64,000 nt of DNA from positions 7,062,501-7,126,500 of the forward strand of contig NZ_CP029194.1 in assembly GCF_008642375.1 (NCBI RefSeq). Direction: 5' to 3'. Every line of letters begins with the position of its first letter. The stretch's first letter is position 1. This stretch comes from Streptomyces venezuelae. Lineage in GTDB: Bacteria; Actinomycetota; Actinomycetes; Streptomycetales; Streptomycetaceae. This document shows, piece after piece, positions 7,755 through 16,140 of the stretch. Under the pieces are notes generated by a model. That model searched no databases. It was not told the origin of the DNA and saw only the letters and a list, made by a program, of their open reading frames with translations. The position numbers and the translations under genes are program-made.

Positions 7755-8581
7755 AACTCTGGGTCAACGGCGGGCTGCACGACGCGGAGACCGCCCGGGT
7801 CTCCGTGCTGGACCACGGTCTCACCGTCGGCGACGGCGTCTTCGAGACGGTCAAGGCCGTACGTGGCGAAACGTTTGCTCTCACCCTCCACCTGGAGCGC
7901 CTCACCCGCTCCGCGCGCGGCCTCGGCCTGCCCGACCCGGACCTCGACGAGGTCCGCCACGCCTGCGCCGCCGTCCTCGCCGCCAACCCGATGGAGCTCG
8001 GCCGGCTGCGGATCACGTACACCGGCGGTCTCTCGCCGCTCGGCTCGGAGCGCGGCGACGCCGGCACCAGCCTCGTCGTCGGACTCGGCGAGAGCAGCCG
8101 CCGCGCCGACTCCACCGCGGTGATCACCGTGCCCTGGACCCGGAACGAGCGCAGCGCCCTCGCCGGCCTGAAGACCACCTCGTACGCGGAGAACGTCGTC
8201 GCCCTCGCCAGGGCGCGCGAGCGGGGGGCCTCCGAGGCACTCTTCGCCAACACCGTGGGGCAGCTCTGCGAGGGCACCGGCTCCAACGTCTTCGTCGTGC
8301 TCGACGGCACGATCCACACGCCGCCCGTCTCCTCCGGCTGCCTCGCGGGCATCACCCGCGCCCTCGCCGTGGAGTGGACCGGCGCCCAGGAGACCGACCT
8401 GCCGCTGGACGTGCTGGAGAGCGCCGACGAGATCTTCCTGACCTCGACCCTCCGCGACGTCCAGGCCGTGCACCGTGTCGACGGGCGTGAGCTCGGCGGC
8501 ACCTCCGGGCCGGTCACCGCCAAGGCCATGCGGATCTTCGACGAGCGCGCGGCCAGGGACCGGGACCCGCGCCTCGCGTGA
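7751..8581 (+). CDS. pabC: Class IV aminotransferase, probable 4-amino-4-deoxychorismate lyase
   Basis: A PLP enzyme expected to release pyruvate from aminodeoxychorismate, giving p-aminobenzoate. Its 276 residues begin MKLWVNGG. The family pattern DHGLTVGDGVFETV lies near residues 18-31, and the PLP-binding lysine is in LKTTSYAENVVAL. A C-terminal SSGCLAGITR and STLRDVQAV follow. Direct 4-base overlap with pabB supports this substrate over branched-chain or D-amino acids, which the same fold also handles. GAGCGGAAAGG upstream of ATG 7751 may act as a weak ribosome-binding site. Confidence 0.82.
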   Translation: MKLWVNGGLHDAETARVSVLDHGLTVGDGVFETVKAVRGETFALTLHLERLTRSARGLGLPDPDLDEVRHACAAVLAANPMELGRLRITYTGGLSPLGSERGDAGTSLVVGLGESSRRADSTAVITVPWTRNERSALAGLKTTSYAENVVALARARERGASEALFANTVGQLCEGTGSNVFVVLDGTIHTPPVSSGCLAGITRALAVEWTGAQETDLPLDVLESADEIFLTSTLRDVQAVHRVDGRELGGTSGPVTAKAMRIFDERAARDRDPRLA

Positions 8582-8634
8582 GTCCGCGTACGTAAATCCG
8601 GATGACGGACGGCCCCGGGGTGGGTAGAACACCC

Positions 8635-9477
8635 ATGATGACCACCACCCTGCGGCCGGCCGGGCCGCTTCAGCAGACGCCCGACGGCGGCCGTTCCCGT
8701 ACCTACGACGTGTGCGTGAACAGCCGCCGCGTCGGCGCGGTCCACCTCTCCACGGATCCCGCCTTCGGCGCCGCCTCGGGCGTGATCGAGGGACTCCGGG
8801 TCGACGAGCCGGACCGGCGGCGGGGCCGGGGCACGGTCGCCGCGCTCGCCTCCGAGGAGGTGCTGCGGAGCTGGGGCTGCGCCGAGGTGCAGATATCGGT
8901 GCCCGCCGACGCGGAGGCGGCGCTGCGGATGGCCCGCTCGCTCGGTTACTCCGAGCGCAGCCGGAACATGGTCAAGGAACTGGCCGCCGAGCCGCCGGCC
9001 CTGCCGGAGGGCGTCGAGGTCCGGCCCATGACCGGGAGCGAGTTCGCCGAGTGGGAGGTGCGGGCCAAGGAGGGCTTCGCGCAGAGCTGGATCGACCGCG
9101 GCGTCCCCGAGGAGCAGGCGCGGGCCAAGGCGGACGACAGCCATCGCCGGTACCTCCCGCAGGGTCTGTCCACCCCCGGCGTCGCGATTCACGTGGTCGT
9201 CCGGGACGGGCGGCCCGCCGGCTTCCTGTGGACCGGCCGCATCGAGCTCGAGCCGGGACGGTGGGCCGCTTTCGTGTACGACATCGAGGTCGCGGAGGAG
9301 CAGCGCGGGCGCGGCTACGGCCGGGCCCTCATGCTGCTCGCCGAGCGGGTCGCGCGCGAGACCGGGGAGGAACTGCTCGGACTCCACGTCTTCGCGGGCA
9401 ACACCCCGGCCATCCGGCTCTACGAGTCCCTGGGGTACCGCACGACGTACGTGAACAGCGCCAAGCAGCTGCTCTAG
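8635..9477 (+). CDS. Tandem GNAT-fold acetyltransferase
   Basis: A protein of about 280 residues with two GNAT-like halves. The N-terminal half has a weak acetyl-CoA loop, DEPDRRRGRGTVAAL. The C-terminal half has the clear motif A, VAEEQRGRGYGRALM, then AGNTPAIRLYESLGYRTTY. It transfers an acyl group from acyl-CoA to an unknown amine. Two adjacent ATG codons (8635, 8638) and an upstream one at 8602 are possible starts; none has a strong ribosome-binding site. It ends 19 bases before the convergent DsbA-like gene with no obvious hairpin between. Confidence 0.8.
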   Translation: MMTTTLRPAGPLQQTPDGGRSRTYDVCVNSRRVGAVHLSTDPAFGAASGVIEGLRVDEPDRRRGRGTVAALASEEVLRSWGCAEVQISVPADAEAALRMARSLGYSERSRNMVKELAAEPPALPEGVEVRPMTGSEFAEWEVRAKEGFAQSWIDRGVPEEQARAKADDSHRRYLPQGLSTPGVAIHVVVRDGRPAGFLWTGRIELEPGRWAAFVYDIEVAEEQRGRGYGRALMLLAERVARETGEELLGLHVFAGNTPAIRLYESLGYRTTYVNSAKQLL

Positions 9478-9496
9478 GGACGCCCGGTCAGGGTGC

Positions 9497-10012
9497 TCAG
9501 CCCTTCAGGAGGCGTTCGGCGATCTCCTCGACGCGGTGCCGCAGGCCCTCCTGGCTCTGGCCGCCGTCGAGGCGCTCGCCGCCGATCACATAGGTCGGGG
9601 TGCCGGTGACCTTGATCGCCTTGCCCTCGGCCTCGTCCGCGTCGACGGTCAGCAGGTGCCGGCCGTCGATCAGTGCGGTGTCGAACTCCTCGGCTTCCAG
9701 GCCCAGTTCGGCCGCCACCTCCAGGAGCACCGGCTCGCCCCGGTCGCCCAGCTCGGCGGTCCTGGCCAGCAGCGCCTCCACGTAGGGCCAGCCCTTGCCC
9801 TGCTCGAAGGCCTCCTCGGCGGCCTGGGCGGCGGCGTACGCGTGCTTGTGCTTCGCCAGCGGGAAGTGGCGCAGCTGTACGTCGAGGCGGTCGCCGTAGG
9901 TCTCGCGCAGGGCGCGGACGTCGTCGAGGGCCGCGAAGCAGTCGGGGCACTGGAGGTCGAACCAGGCCTCCAGGACGACGGGGGAGGCGGGTGCGGTGGT
10001 GGAGTCGTTCAT
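9497..10012 (-). CDS. DsbA-family thioredoxin-fold protein (FrnE-like)
   Basis: A 171-residue thiol oxidoreductase-like protein. The active-site CPDC is at residues 20-23 (FDLQCPDCFAAL), and the cis-proline loop is in VTGTPTYVIGG. A helical insertion lies between, as in DsbA. There is no signal peptide, so it is probably cytoplasmic and handles disulfides or glutathione/mycothiol-like conjugates; the substrate is unknown. ATG 10012 has GAGGGAG about 10 bases upstream. Confidence 0.85.
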   Translation of the reverse strand: MNDSTTAPASPVVLEAWFDLQCPDCFAALDDVRALRETYGDRLDVQLRHFPLAKHKHAYAAAQAAEEAFEQGKGWPYVEALLARTAELGDRGEPVLLEVAAELGLEAEEFDTALIDGRHLLTVDADEAEGKAIKVTGTPTYVIGGERLDGGQSQEGLRHRVEEIAERLLKG

Positions 10013-10159
10013 GGCAGCAGTCTCCCTCACCGGGCCCTGAGGAGGAGATCCGGCCGGGACGACCCGGAGATCACCCTGAGAACGGCGCCGGCACATGGCC
10101 CCGGGCGCCCTCGGCGGTGCAGGATGGAAGGGACGTATCACCCGGACCTGGAGGATCGC

Positions 10160-10573
10160 ATGCTCGCCGAGACCATCTGCTCCGCGGCGGCCGTGGCGGG
10201 CCTGGGCATCGCCGGGATCACGGCGTACCGGAAGCGCTTCCTGGCCGCCGCCCGGATAGCCGCCTACTCGCTGGTGCCGCTGGGCCTCGTCATGACCGGC
10301 GCCGTGGAATGGATCGCCGGTACGGCCTTCAGCCCGGTGGCCTGGGCCGGGTTCGGTGTGCTCGGCGGCGCCTGGCTGCTCTTCTCGTCCACCCGGGCCG
10401 TCGAGCGGCGCCGGGGCGGCCGCAAGGAGACCACCGGGGGAGCGGAGCCGCGGGCCGTGGCCCCGGCCGCGTCCTCGCCCTCGCGCGCCGCGGCACCGAA
10501 GCCGAAGGCCGGCCAGTCCACCGGTGAGGACTTCAGCGACATCGAGGCGATTCTGAAGAAGCACGGAATCTGA
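10160..10573 (+). CDS. Conserved small membrane protein of unknown function
   Basis: A 137-residue protein of no named family known to me. Three hydrophobic segments occur at about residues 3-22, 32-55 and 60-77. A basic stretch (RAVERRRGGRK) and an Ala/Pro-rich linker follow, and the tail ends DFSDIEAILKKHGI, which looks like a short conserved helix. ATG 10160 has GGAGG 7 bases upstream. It diverges from the DsbA-like gene. Confidence 0.7.
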   Translation: MLAETICSAAAVAGLGIAGITAYRKRFLAAARIAAYSLVPLGLVMTGAVEWIAGTAFSPVAWAGFGVLGGAWLLFSSTRAVERRRGGRKETTGGAEPRAVAPAASSPSRAAAPKPKAGQSTGEDFSDIEAILKKHGI

Positions 10574-10684
10574 TCACTTCTGGCGGTTCCCGTTCCCGTG
10601 ATCCACGGGAAGGGGTGAACACCCCCTGCCATGAGGCGTGTTGCGGGATTTCCCGGGCGGATCGTGCGTCATCATCCCCCCGAG

Positions 10685-10903
10685 ATGCTGGATACCTCGC
10701 GGGAACCCGTCCCCGCCGCCCCCGATGCCGCCGGCCCCGTCGATCTGCCCGCGATGCCGGCGCTACCCGCGCTGCCTGCGCTACCCGCGGAGGAAGCGCG
10801 CGGCTGTCTGTTCGCGCTCTCCCAGCCGCCGTTGATGATCTTCCTCGCGGTGATCGGCTGTCTGCTGCTGACGGCCGCCGTGCACGATCTCTTCGTGCTG
10901 TGA
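10685..10903 (+). CDS. Possible small membrane protein with Pro-Ala-Leu repeats
   Basis: A 72-residue candidate. A proline-rich N-terminal half contains four PALPA-type repeats (encoded by near-identical DNA at about 10752-10790). It is followed by one hydrophobic helix (about 49-66) ending HDLFVL. ATG 10685 and an in-frame ATG at 10631 both lack a ribosome-binding site. Codon third positions are GC-rich as in real genes, but the antisense strand is also open. It could be a leaderless small protein or spurious. Confidence 0.4.
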   Translation: MLDTSREPVPAAPDAAGPVDLPAMPALPALPALPAEEARGCLFALSQPPLMIFLAVIGCLLLTAAVHDLFVL

Positions 10904-10946
10904 CCGTGCGCGCGGTCACTCCTCGCGCGGCCTGCGGGCCGGCTCG

Positions 10947-11504
10947 TCAGCCCGCCGCTTCCTTGCGGCGCGCCCGGTACGCGGCCACGTGCAGCCGGTT
11001 GCCGCAGGTGCGGCTGTCGCAGTAGCGGCGCGAGCGGTTGCGGGACAGGTCGACGAAGGCCCGGCCGCAGTCCGGCGCCTCGCAGCGCCGCAGCCGCTCC
11101 TGCTCGCCCGCCACCACGATGAACGCGAGGGCCATGCCGCAGTCGGCGCCGAGGTGGTCCGCCACCGAGGCGCCCGGCGCGAAGTAGTGGACGTGCAGGT
11201 CGTAGCCGTCGTGGTCGGTGAGCTGCGGGGTCGTGCCCGCCGCCGCCACCAGCTGGTTGATCAGCGGGGCCGCGATCCGGGGTTCGGGGGCCGAGAAGAC
11301 CGCCGTGAACTTCTCGCGGACCTCGCGCACGGCCCGCAGGTCGTCGGGTCCGAGCTCGCCCACATCGCTGATCTTGTGCGCGTGCACGAAGGCCCGCAGT
11401 CCGTCGAGGTCCGCGAGCTCGTCGGGACGGTCGCCCTGGGGGGCCGTGTTCATCAGATCGACGACGGTGTCGAGGGCGATCCGGGTGTCGTGGGGGATCA
11501 GCAC
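10947..11504 (-). CDS. CGNR zinc-finger, ABATE-domain putative transcriptional regulator
   Basis: A 185-residue protein. Residues 1-135 match the ABATE-type N-terminal region, thought to bind a small ligand. The C-terminus carries the zinc finger CEAPDCGRAFVDLSRN...YCDSRTCGNRLHVAAYRARR, containing the CGNR signature. Family members are regarded as DNA-binding regulators, but the target is unknown. The GTG start is well supported by AGGGAG about 8 bases upstream. Confidence 0.85.
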   Translation of the reverse strand: MLIPHDTRIALDTVVDLMNTAPQGDRPDELADLDGLRAFVHAHKISDVGELGPDDLRAVREVREKFTAVFSAPEPRIAAPLINQLVAAAGTTPQLTDHDGYDLHVHYFAPGASVADHLGADCGMALAFIVVAGEQERLRRCEAPDCGRAFVDLSRNRSRRYCDSRTCGNRLHVAAYRARRKEAAG

Positions 11505-11695
11505 GATTCGCTCCCTGGCCGGCCGCGGGCGGGCGCCCGCGGAATGGCGCTGACTCTAGCGCGGCCGGGAACGGGACAACGGCGCCCACCACCGCGCCGG
11601 CTGCGCGGTGGTGAACGCCGTCGTCGTGCCTATGTGGCTGCCCGCGCGGCGCCGTCGCCCCGAGTCGGACGGCGCCGTGCGGCTCTCGGCCTGGC

Positions 11696-12109
11696 TCAGC
11701 TGTCCGCCAGGATGTGGGAGAGCTCCGTATCGAGATCGAAGTGCCGGTGCTCGGTGCCCGGTGGCACGGCGGCGTCGGTCCGCTTCAGGAACGACTCCAG
11801 GGCCCTCGCCGGGGCCTCGAGCAGGGCTTCTCCCTCGGGGGAGCTCAACGCGATGCAGACGACTCCCTGGCCGTGACTACGGGATGGCCAGACGCGGACG
11901 TCGCCCGTGCCGGTGGGCCGGTGCAGCCCCTCGGCGAGAAGGTCGCGGGCGAAGACCCACTCGACCGTCTCCTCGGCTCCGGTGTGGAAGGTGGCGTGCA
12001 CGGCATAGGGATCGGCCGTGTCATACCGCAGGCCCGCGGGTACAGGCAGTGAGGACTCGCTCGACACAACGAGGCGCAGGTGCAGCTCGCAGCTGACCGT
12101 GGTGTTCAT
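11696..12109 (-). CDS. ssgB: Sporulation-specific cell division activator SsgB
   Basis: SsgB localises at future septa in aerial hyphae and recruits FtsZ, controlling sporulation septation together with SsgA. The 137-residue length and nearly every residue match S. coelicolor SsgB as I remember it, including the start MNTTVSCELHL and the end LDTELSHILADS. ATG 12109 is chosen for that reason; an upstream in-frame ATG adds 22 basic residues. No strong ribosome-binding site is present. In S. coelicolor ssgB is reported to depend on the stress sigma factor SigH, but I could not locate a convincing SigH promoter in the 190-base divergent spacer. Confidence 0.95.
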   Translation of the reverse strand: MNTTVSCELHLRLVVSSESSLPVPAGLRYDTADPYAVHATFHTGAEETVEWVFARDLLAEGLHRPTGTGDVRVWPSRSHGQGVVCIALSSPEGEALLEAPARALESFLKRTDAAVPPGTEHRHFDLDTELSHILADS

Positions 12110-12286
12110 AAGCGCCAGGGCCTTTCGCTCAGTGTGCGCTCGGGGATTCGCACGTCGGCGAAATCGACATGCCACCTCCGGTGCCGTTGTAAACCCCTCT
12201 GTCGGTTTTGTGATCGTTCAGGTAGCTCGAACGGCGGTGTGTAACTTCGGGTAATACCGCCATCCCGGTAGGCCTCCCGCATCCGG

Positions 12287-12292
12287 TAGGTT
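12287..12292 (+). promoter_or_regulatory. -10 element immediately before the PGPGW membrane-protein gene
   Basis: TAGGTT ends 7 bases before ATG 12300, which would give a leaderless or near-leaderless transcript. AGGGGG overlaps the same interval and is too close to the start to act as an ordinary ribosome-binding site. Confidence 0.4.
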
Positions 12293-12299
12293 AGGGGGT

Positions 12300-12722
12300 A
12301 TGAATGCGGAGAGTGACGAGCGCACAGGGGATTCCGCAGCCGGCCAGGAAGCCGAATTGGGATCCCGCGCACCGGAGTTCATCAAGTCCCGACGGACCCT
12401 GCACCTGAGCTGGCAGGTCGGCGTCTTCGTCGTCGGACTGGCCGTGGTCGGCGCCGGCATCGTGATGCTGCCGCTGCCGGGACCCGGCTGGCTGGTCATC
12501 TTCGGCGGCATGGCGATCTGGGCGACCGAGTTCGTCTGGGCGCAGCTCGTGCTCCGCTGGACCAAGCGCAAGGTCACCGAGGCCGCCCAGCGGGCCCTCG
12601 ATCCCAAGGTCCGCCGCAGGAACATCATCCTCACCACCATCGGTCTGGTGATCGTCGCCGCCCTGCTCGGCGTCTACCTCTGGCAGTACGGCTTCGTCAT
12701 GCCGTGGAAGATCGACCGGTGA
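12300..12722 (+). CDS. TIGR02611-like PGPGW transmembrane protein
   Basis: A 140-residue membrane protein of a conserved actinobacterial family without known function. A cytoplasmic N-terminal ~33 residues precede a first helix (VGVFVVGLAVVGAGIVMLP). The family signature LPGPGWLVIFGGMAIWATEF (about 59-78) follows, then a basic loop with WTKRKVTEAAQRA and a last helix (about 112-130). It diverges from ssgB, sharing a 190-base spacer, and is followed by a tRNA-Val gene with its own promoter. Confidence 0.8.
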   Translation: MNAESDERTGDSAAGQEAELGSRAPEFIKSRRTLHLSWQVGVFVVGLAVVGAGIVMLPLPGPGWLVIFGGMAIWATEFVWAQLVLRWTKRKVTEAAQRALDPKVRRRNIILTTIGLVIVAALLGVYLWQYGFVMPWKIDR

Positions 12723-12757
12723 CCGGCCGATGGTTCGGGACCCCCGCTGACATGGGG

Positions 12758-12763
12758 TAATGT
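12758..12763 (+). promoter_or_regulatory. -10 element for tRNA-Val(CAC)
   Basis: TAATGT lies 13 bases before the mature tRNA 5' end, giving a very short precursor leader. No good -35 is visible at normal spacing. Confidence 0.4.
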
Positions 12764-12776
12764 TTGCGGTGCGCCC

Positions 12777-12851
12777 GGGCGATTAGCTCAGTGGGAGAGC
12801 ACTTCGTTCACACCGAAGGGGTCACTGGTTCGAACCCAGTATCGCCCACCA
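12777..12851 (+). tRNA. tRNA-Val(CAC), CCA encoded
   Basis: The acceptor is GGGCGAT/ATCGCCC. The anticodon stem CTTCG/CGAAG encloses TTCACAC (anticodon CAC). Discriminator A is followed by CCA at 12849-12851. It differs by two bases from the copy at 15993-16064 (one in the D loop, one in the T loop). Confidence 0.95.
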
Positions 12852-12858
12852 CCCGGCA

Positions 12859-12896
12859 CGAAGGCCCGGAGACGGAACACCGTCTCCGGGCCTTCG
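12859..12896. terminator. Terminator after tRNA-Val(CAC)
   Basis: CGAAGGCCCGGAGACGG and CCGTCTCCGGGCCTTCG pair perfectly around AACA. It ends 5 bases before the stop of the convergent membrane-protein gene and can serve both. Confidence 0.8.
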
Positions 12897-12901
12897 GCGT
12901 T

Positions 12902-15424
12902 TCACCGCATCCGACCCAGCCGCTCACGGAGCCGCCGGGCGTCCCGCAGCCGCTGCTCGTAGGTGGCGCCCACCGCGAGCAGCAGCAGCCCGGCGAGGGC
13001 CGGCGGCAGCCAGCGGGGCAGTGCGTCCACGACCTGCACGACGTACGGGGCCAGCTCGTGCAGCCCGTCCAGGGCCAGAGCCCCGCCGCCGAGCACGAGC
13101 AGCGCCTGCAGACGGAACCTCGCGCCCAGCAGCGTCACGACGAGCGCCGCGACCCCCAGGAGCAGCGGGCGCATCCAGTCCGGGTCCACCCAGGCGGCGA
13201 CGAGGCTCGGAAGCAGCGTCGCGGCGAGACCGGGGCCGTACGCCGACCAGGACGAGGCCTCCCGGTCCCGGCGGCGCCGCAGGAACCCGACGACCAGGGC
13301 CGGCACCGTCACCGGCAGCGTGTACGCCTCCGGGGCCGTCACGTCCGAGACCGCGAGCCGGACCCAGGTGGCGAGCAGGAAGAGGACCGCCGCCGTCCAC
13401 GAGGCGAACCGCCGCCGCTCCGGCCGGACCGCCGTCGCCGCGGCGATCACGCCGCCGAGGGCCAGGACGAGCGCCAGGAACGCGGGCCGGGACGCGGCGA
13501 CCCCCAGGGCGAGCAGCCCCACAGAGGCGCCGGTGATCTCGACGGCCAGGGCCGTGGGTCCCGTACGCGTCCGGGCGCCCACGGCAGCGGTGGCCGCGGG
13601 GACCAGGAGGAGCGCCACGGCCGTCCAGTGGTCCTCGAACCCGGCGGCGGCCGCCACCGCGAGGACGAGCCCCGTCGCCGTGAGGACGGCGACGCAGGCG
13701 GAGACCACCCGGCGCGCACCCTCCCCGAGCAGGGCGACGCCCGTGAAGAGCCCGAGCAGCACACCCAGCGAGGCGAAGGTCGCCCCGCGGACGTCCAGGG
13801 CGAGCGCGACCGCGCTCACGGAGGACGCGAGCCCGCCGGCGTAGGCGCACCAGCCGAGCGCGGTGCCGGGCTCCAGGACGGCCGTTCGTGTCGGGGGCCG
13901 CAGGGGTGCCCAGCCGGCCCAGGGGTTCCCGGTGCCGGGGAGCGGCGGCAGGACGGGGCCGGCGGGCTGCCCGGCCGCCGTGTCCGTCGCGCCGCCTCGC
14001 TTCAGCCCGCGCGCCAGTGGGCCGGGGCGGACGGCGAGCCAGAGGGCGCCGGCGGTGGTCAGGAGCCGGAGGGCGAGCGTCGCCGCGTACGGCAGGTCCA
14101 GGGAGACCGGCAGGGCCGTGAGCAGCGCCCAGACCGCCGCGAGCGCGCCGCAGCGGGCCCAGAGCCGGGGGACGGCCGCGAGTGCGGCGGTGGCCACCAG
14201 GAGAACCAGGGCGGCGGTCGCCGGGTACGAGGTCAGGGCCCGCTCGGCGTGCTCGCCGGACCACACCTCCGTCGTCCGGGCCACCGGCCCCAGGAGGCCC
14301 ATGGCGGCGGGCGGCAGCGCCCACAGGCCGCCCAGCGCCACGACCCCGGCACCGGAGAACGCCAGCCCCTGCCGCACGCCACGAGGCAGCCGCGCGGTCC
14401 CGGCAGCCGGGCTCGTGGCGGTTGCCGGGACCGAAGCGTCCCGCGTGCTCTCCGTGTGCCACAGCCACGCCAGGGCGAGGCCGCAGAGGACGTAGCCCGG
14501 GACCGTCCAGTCCGAGGGGAGCGCCGCGCGGAGGAGGCCGCCGAGGGCCGCCGTCACCGACAGGCCTGCGAGCGCCGAGGCCGCCGCCGCGAGCTCGGGC
14601 CGCCGCCAGGCCGCGTACAGCGTCAGAGCCGCGCCCGCCAGGAGCAGCGGCGCGCCGCTCCACGGGGCGGTCAGGGAGAGCCAGCCGCCCGTCAGGAGCG
14701 CCCACCCGCCCAGTGCCGTCGCCCCGGTGGCCGCCGTGATCCGGACCGATGCCGGACGCGTCCACAGCACCGCCGCCATGTCCGCCGCGGCCGTGACCAG
14801 CGCCGCCCAGGCGAAGGCCGTCGGGCCGCTCCCGGCCGCGAGCGCGCCGAGCGGCAGCGGCAGCTGGGCCGCGACCACGGCCGCCGGCAGCGGGATCCGC
14901 AGCCGGGGGAGCAGCGAGCCGTACGCCGTCCACGCGCCCGCGAGGACCGCGCACGCCACTGCCGTGTAGCCCAGGCCGTCCGTCCCCGCCAGCGCCACCC
15001 GGTGCAGCGCGTACGCGTCGAGGACCATCAGGACGAGGCCCAGCGCCGCCACCGACTCGGCCGTCGAGACCAGGCCCTTCCGCAGCAGCGCGACCGGCGC
15101 CGCCAGGGCGGCCGAGGTCACCACGAGCAGCACCGCCGCGCGGCCGCCGATCCCCATCGAGCCCCAGCTCACCAGCGTGAAGGCGACCGCGGCGATCGTC
15201 AGGAGCGTCCCGCCGAGCGTCAGCAGCACGTTCTGCGCGCTGCGGGGGGTCGAGTCCGCGACGGCCCTGGTCCCCGGCGGCGGTGTCATCGCCCGGACCG
15301 GCGGGTACAGCGCTCGGATCAGCCAGGCCCGGCGGGCCAGCAACTCGGTCCGGCGCGCGTCGAGTCGCGCCAGCTCGCGGTCGACGAGCACGAGCTCGTC
15401 CGCGGGCGGCAGGGGAGTGTTCAT
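12902..15424 (-). CDS. Very large polytopic membrane protein of unknown function
   Basis: An 840-residue protein. It begins with a short cytoplasmic helix (LVDRELARLDARRTELLARRAWL) and then consists of roughly two dozen alanine/leucine-rich hydrophobic helices joined by very short loops, almost to the C-terminus (EQRLRDARRLRERLG). No transporter, enzyme or ATPase motif is visible. I recall similar Streptomyces proteins being labelled by the name SCO7613, but that is unverified. ATG 15424 is the natural start. It lies alone between two tRNA-Val genes and diverges from the START-like gene. Confidence 0.8.
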   Translation of the reverse strand: MNTPLPPADELVLVDRELARLDARRTELLARRAWLIRALYPPVRAMTPPPGTRAVADSTPRSAQNVLLTLGGTLLTIAAVAFTLVSWGSMGIGGRAAVLLVVTSAALAAPVALLRKGLVSTAESVAALGLVLMVLDAYALHRVALAGTDGLGYTAVACAVLAGAWTAYGSLLPRLRIPLPAAVVAAQLPLPLGALAAGSGPTAFAWAALVTAAADMAAVLWTRPASVRITAATGATALGGWALLTGGWLSLTAPWSGAPLLLAGAALTLYAAWRRPELAAAASALAGLSVTAALGGLLRAALPSDWTVPGYVLCGLALAWLWHTESTRDASVPATATSPAAGTARLPRGVRQGLAFSGAGVVALGGLWALPPAAMGLLGPVARTTEVWSGEHAERALTSYPATAALVLLVATAALAAVPRLWARCGALAAVWALLTALPVSLDLPYAATLALRLLTTAGALWLAVRPGPLARGLKRGGATDTAAGQPAGPVLPPLPGTGNPWAGWAPLRPPTRTAVLEPGTALGWCAYAGGLASSVSAVALALDVRGATFASLGVLLGLFTGVALLGEGARRVVSACVAVLTATGLVLAVAAAAGFEDHWTAVALLLVPAATAAVGARTRTGPTALAVEITGASVGLLALGVAASRPAFLALVLALGGVIAAATAVRPERRRFASWTAAVLFLLATWVRLAVSDVTAPEAYTLPVTVPALVVGFLRRRRDREASSWSAYGPGLAATLLPSLVAAWVDPDWMRPLLLGVAALVVTLLGARFRLQALLVLGGGALALDGLHELAPYVVQVVDALPRWLPPALAGLLLLAVGATYEQRLRDARRLRERLGRMR

Positions 15425-15506
15425 ACCGGGAGTGTGGCCCCGGCCACACGCGACGGGAATGCGTCGCCGTACTCAGATCCCGGCCTGAGTACCCCAGACT
15501 GGGCGC

Positions 15507-15953
15507 ATGGACTGGTGCCGGTACCGCTTCCGGAGTGTCTGGCGGCTCGCCGCCCCGCCCGACGCCGTCTACGCCGTGCTCGAACGCGCCGAGGAGTACC
15601 CCCGCTGGTGGCCCCAGGTCCGCGAGGTCGCCCCCCTCGACGACACCACCGGCACCGTCCGCTTCCGCTCTCTCCTCCCGTACGAACTCGTCGTCACGGC
15701 CCGCGCCCTGCGGGGCGACCCCGTCGCCCGGATCCTGGAGGTCGGCCTCGGCGGGGACCTGGAGGGGTGGGTCCGCTGGACCCTCACGCCGGAAGGGACG
15801 GGCACCCGCGCGGTGTACGAGCAGGAGGTGGAGGTCCGCGCCCGGCTCCTGCGGGCGCTCGCCGTCCCCGGCCGGCCCGTCTTCCTGGCCAATCACGCGC
15901 TGATGATGCGCGGGGGGCGGCGGGGACTCGCGGCCCACCTGCGAGCGGTTTGA
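15507..15953 (+). CDS. START-like (SRPBCC) hydrophobic-ligand-binding protein
   Basis: A 148-residue helix-grip-fold protein of the polyketide cyclase/dehydrase type. Typical features are FRSVWRLAAPPDAVYAVLERAEEYPRWWPQV at the N-terminus, a beta-rich middle and a long C-terminal helix (about 115-146, LANHALMMRGGRRGLAAHL). The ligand is unknown. No catalytic residue can be assigned. It diverges from the large membrane-protein gene across 82 bases, and its stop codon overlaps the -35 of the following tRNA promoter. Confidence 0.8.
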   Translation: MDWCRYRFRSVWRLAAPPDAVYAVLERAEEYPRWWPQVREVAPLDDTTGTVRFRSLLPYELVVTARALRGDPVARILEVGLGGDLEGWVRWTLTPEGTGTRAVYEQEVEVRARLLRALAVPGRPVFLANHALMMRGGRRGLAAHLRAV

Positions 15954-15979
15954 AGGAACCCCTCGCGGGCCTGTATGGT
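15950..15979 (+). promoter_or_regulatory. Promoter of the second tRNA-Val(CAC)
   Basis: TTGAAG (15950-15955) and TATGGT (15974-15979) are 18 bases apart. The -35 overlaps the TGA stop of the START-like gene. The start point would be about 7 bases before the tRNA. Confidence 0.5.
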
Positions 15980-15992
15980 TCAACCCGTTCCC

Positions 15993-16064
15993 GGGCGATT
16001 AGCTCAGCGGGAGAGCACTTCGTTCACACCGAAGGGGTCACTGGTTCGATCCCAGTATCGCCCA
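15993..16064 (+). tRNA. tRNA-Val(CAC), CCA not encoded
   Basis: Same acceptor and anticodon arms as the copy at 12777, with anticodon CAC. The 3' flank reads ACCG, so CCA is not encoded. It is a direct repeat of the first copy, 3.2 kb away. Confidence 0.95.
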
Positions 16065-16073
16065 CCGGGAAAG

Positions 16074-16103
16074 GCCGGTCCGTCGAAAGACGGACCGGCT
16101 TTT
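16074..16103 (+). terminator. Rho-independent terminator with T-run
   Basis: GCCGGTCCGTC and GACGGACCGGC pair perfectly around a GAAA tetraloop, followed by TTTT. It is one of the more classical terminators in the window. Confidence 0.85.
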
Positions 16104-16140
16104 GTCATGCGGTCGCACTCCGGCCTGCCGGCCTCATCCC

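Noticed and set aside
12110..12299. SigH-type promoter for ssgB
   Set aside because: Expected from the literature, but no sequence in the spacer matched a SigH pattern well enough to mark.
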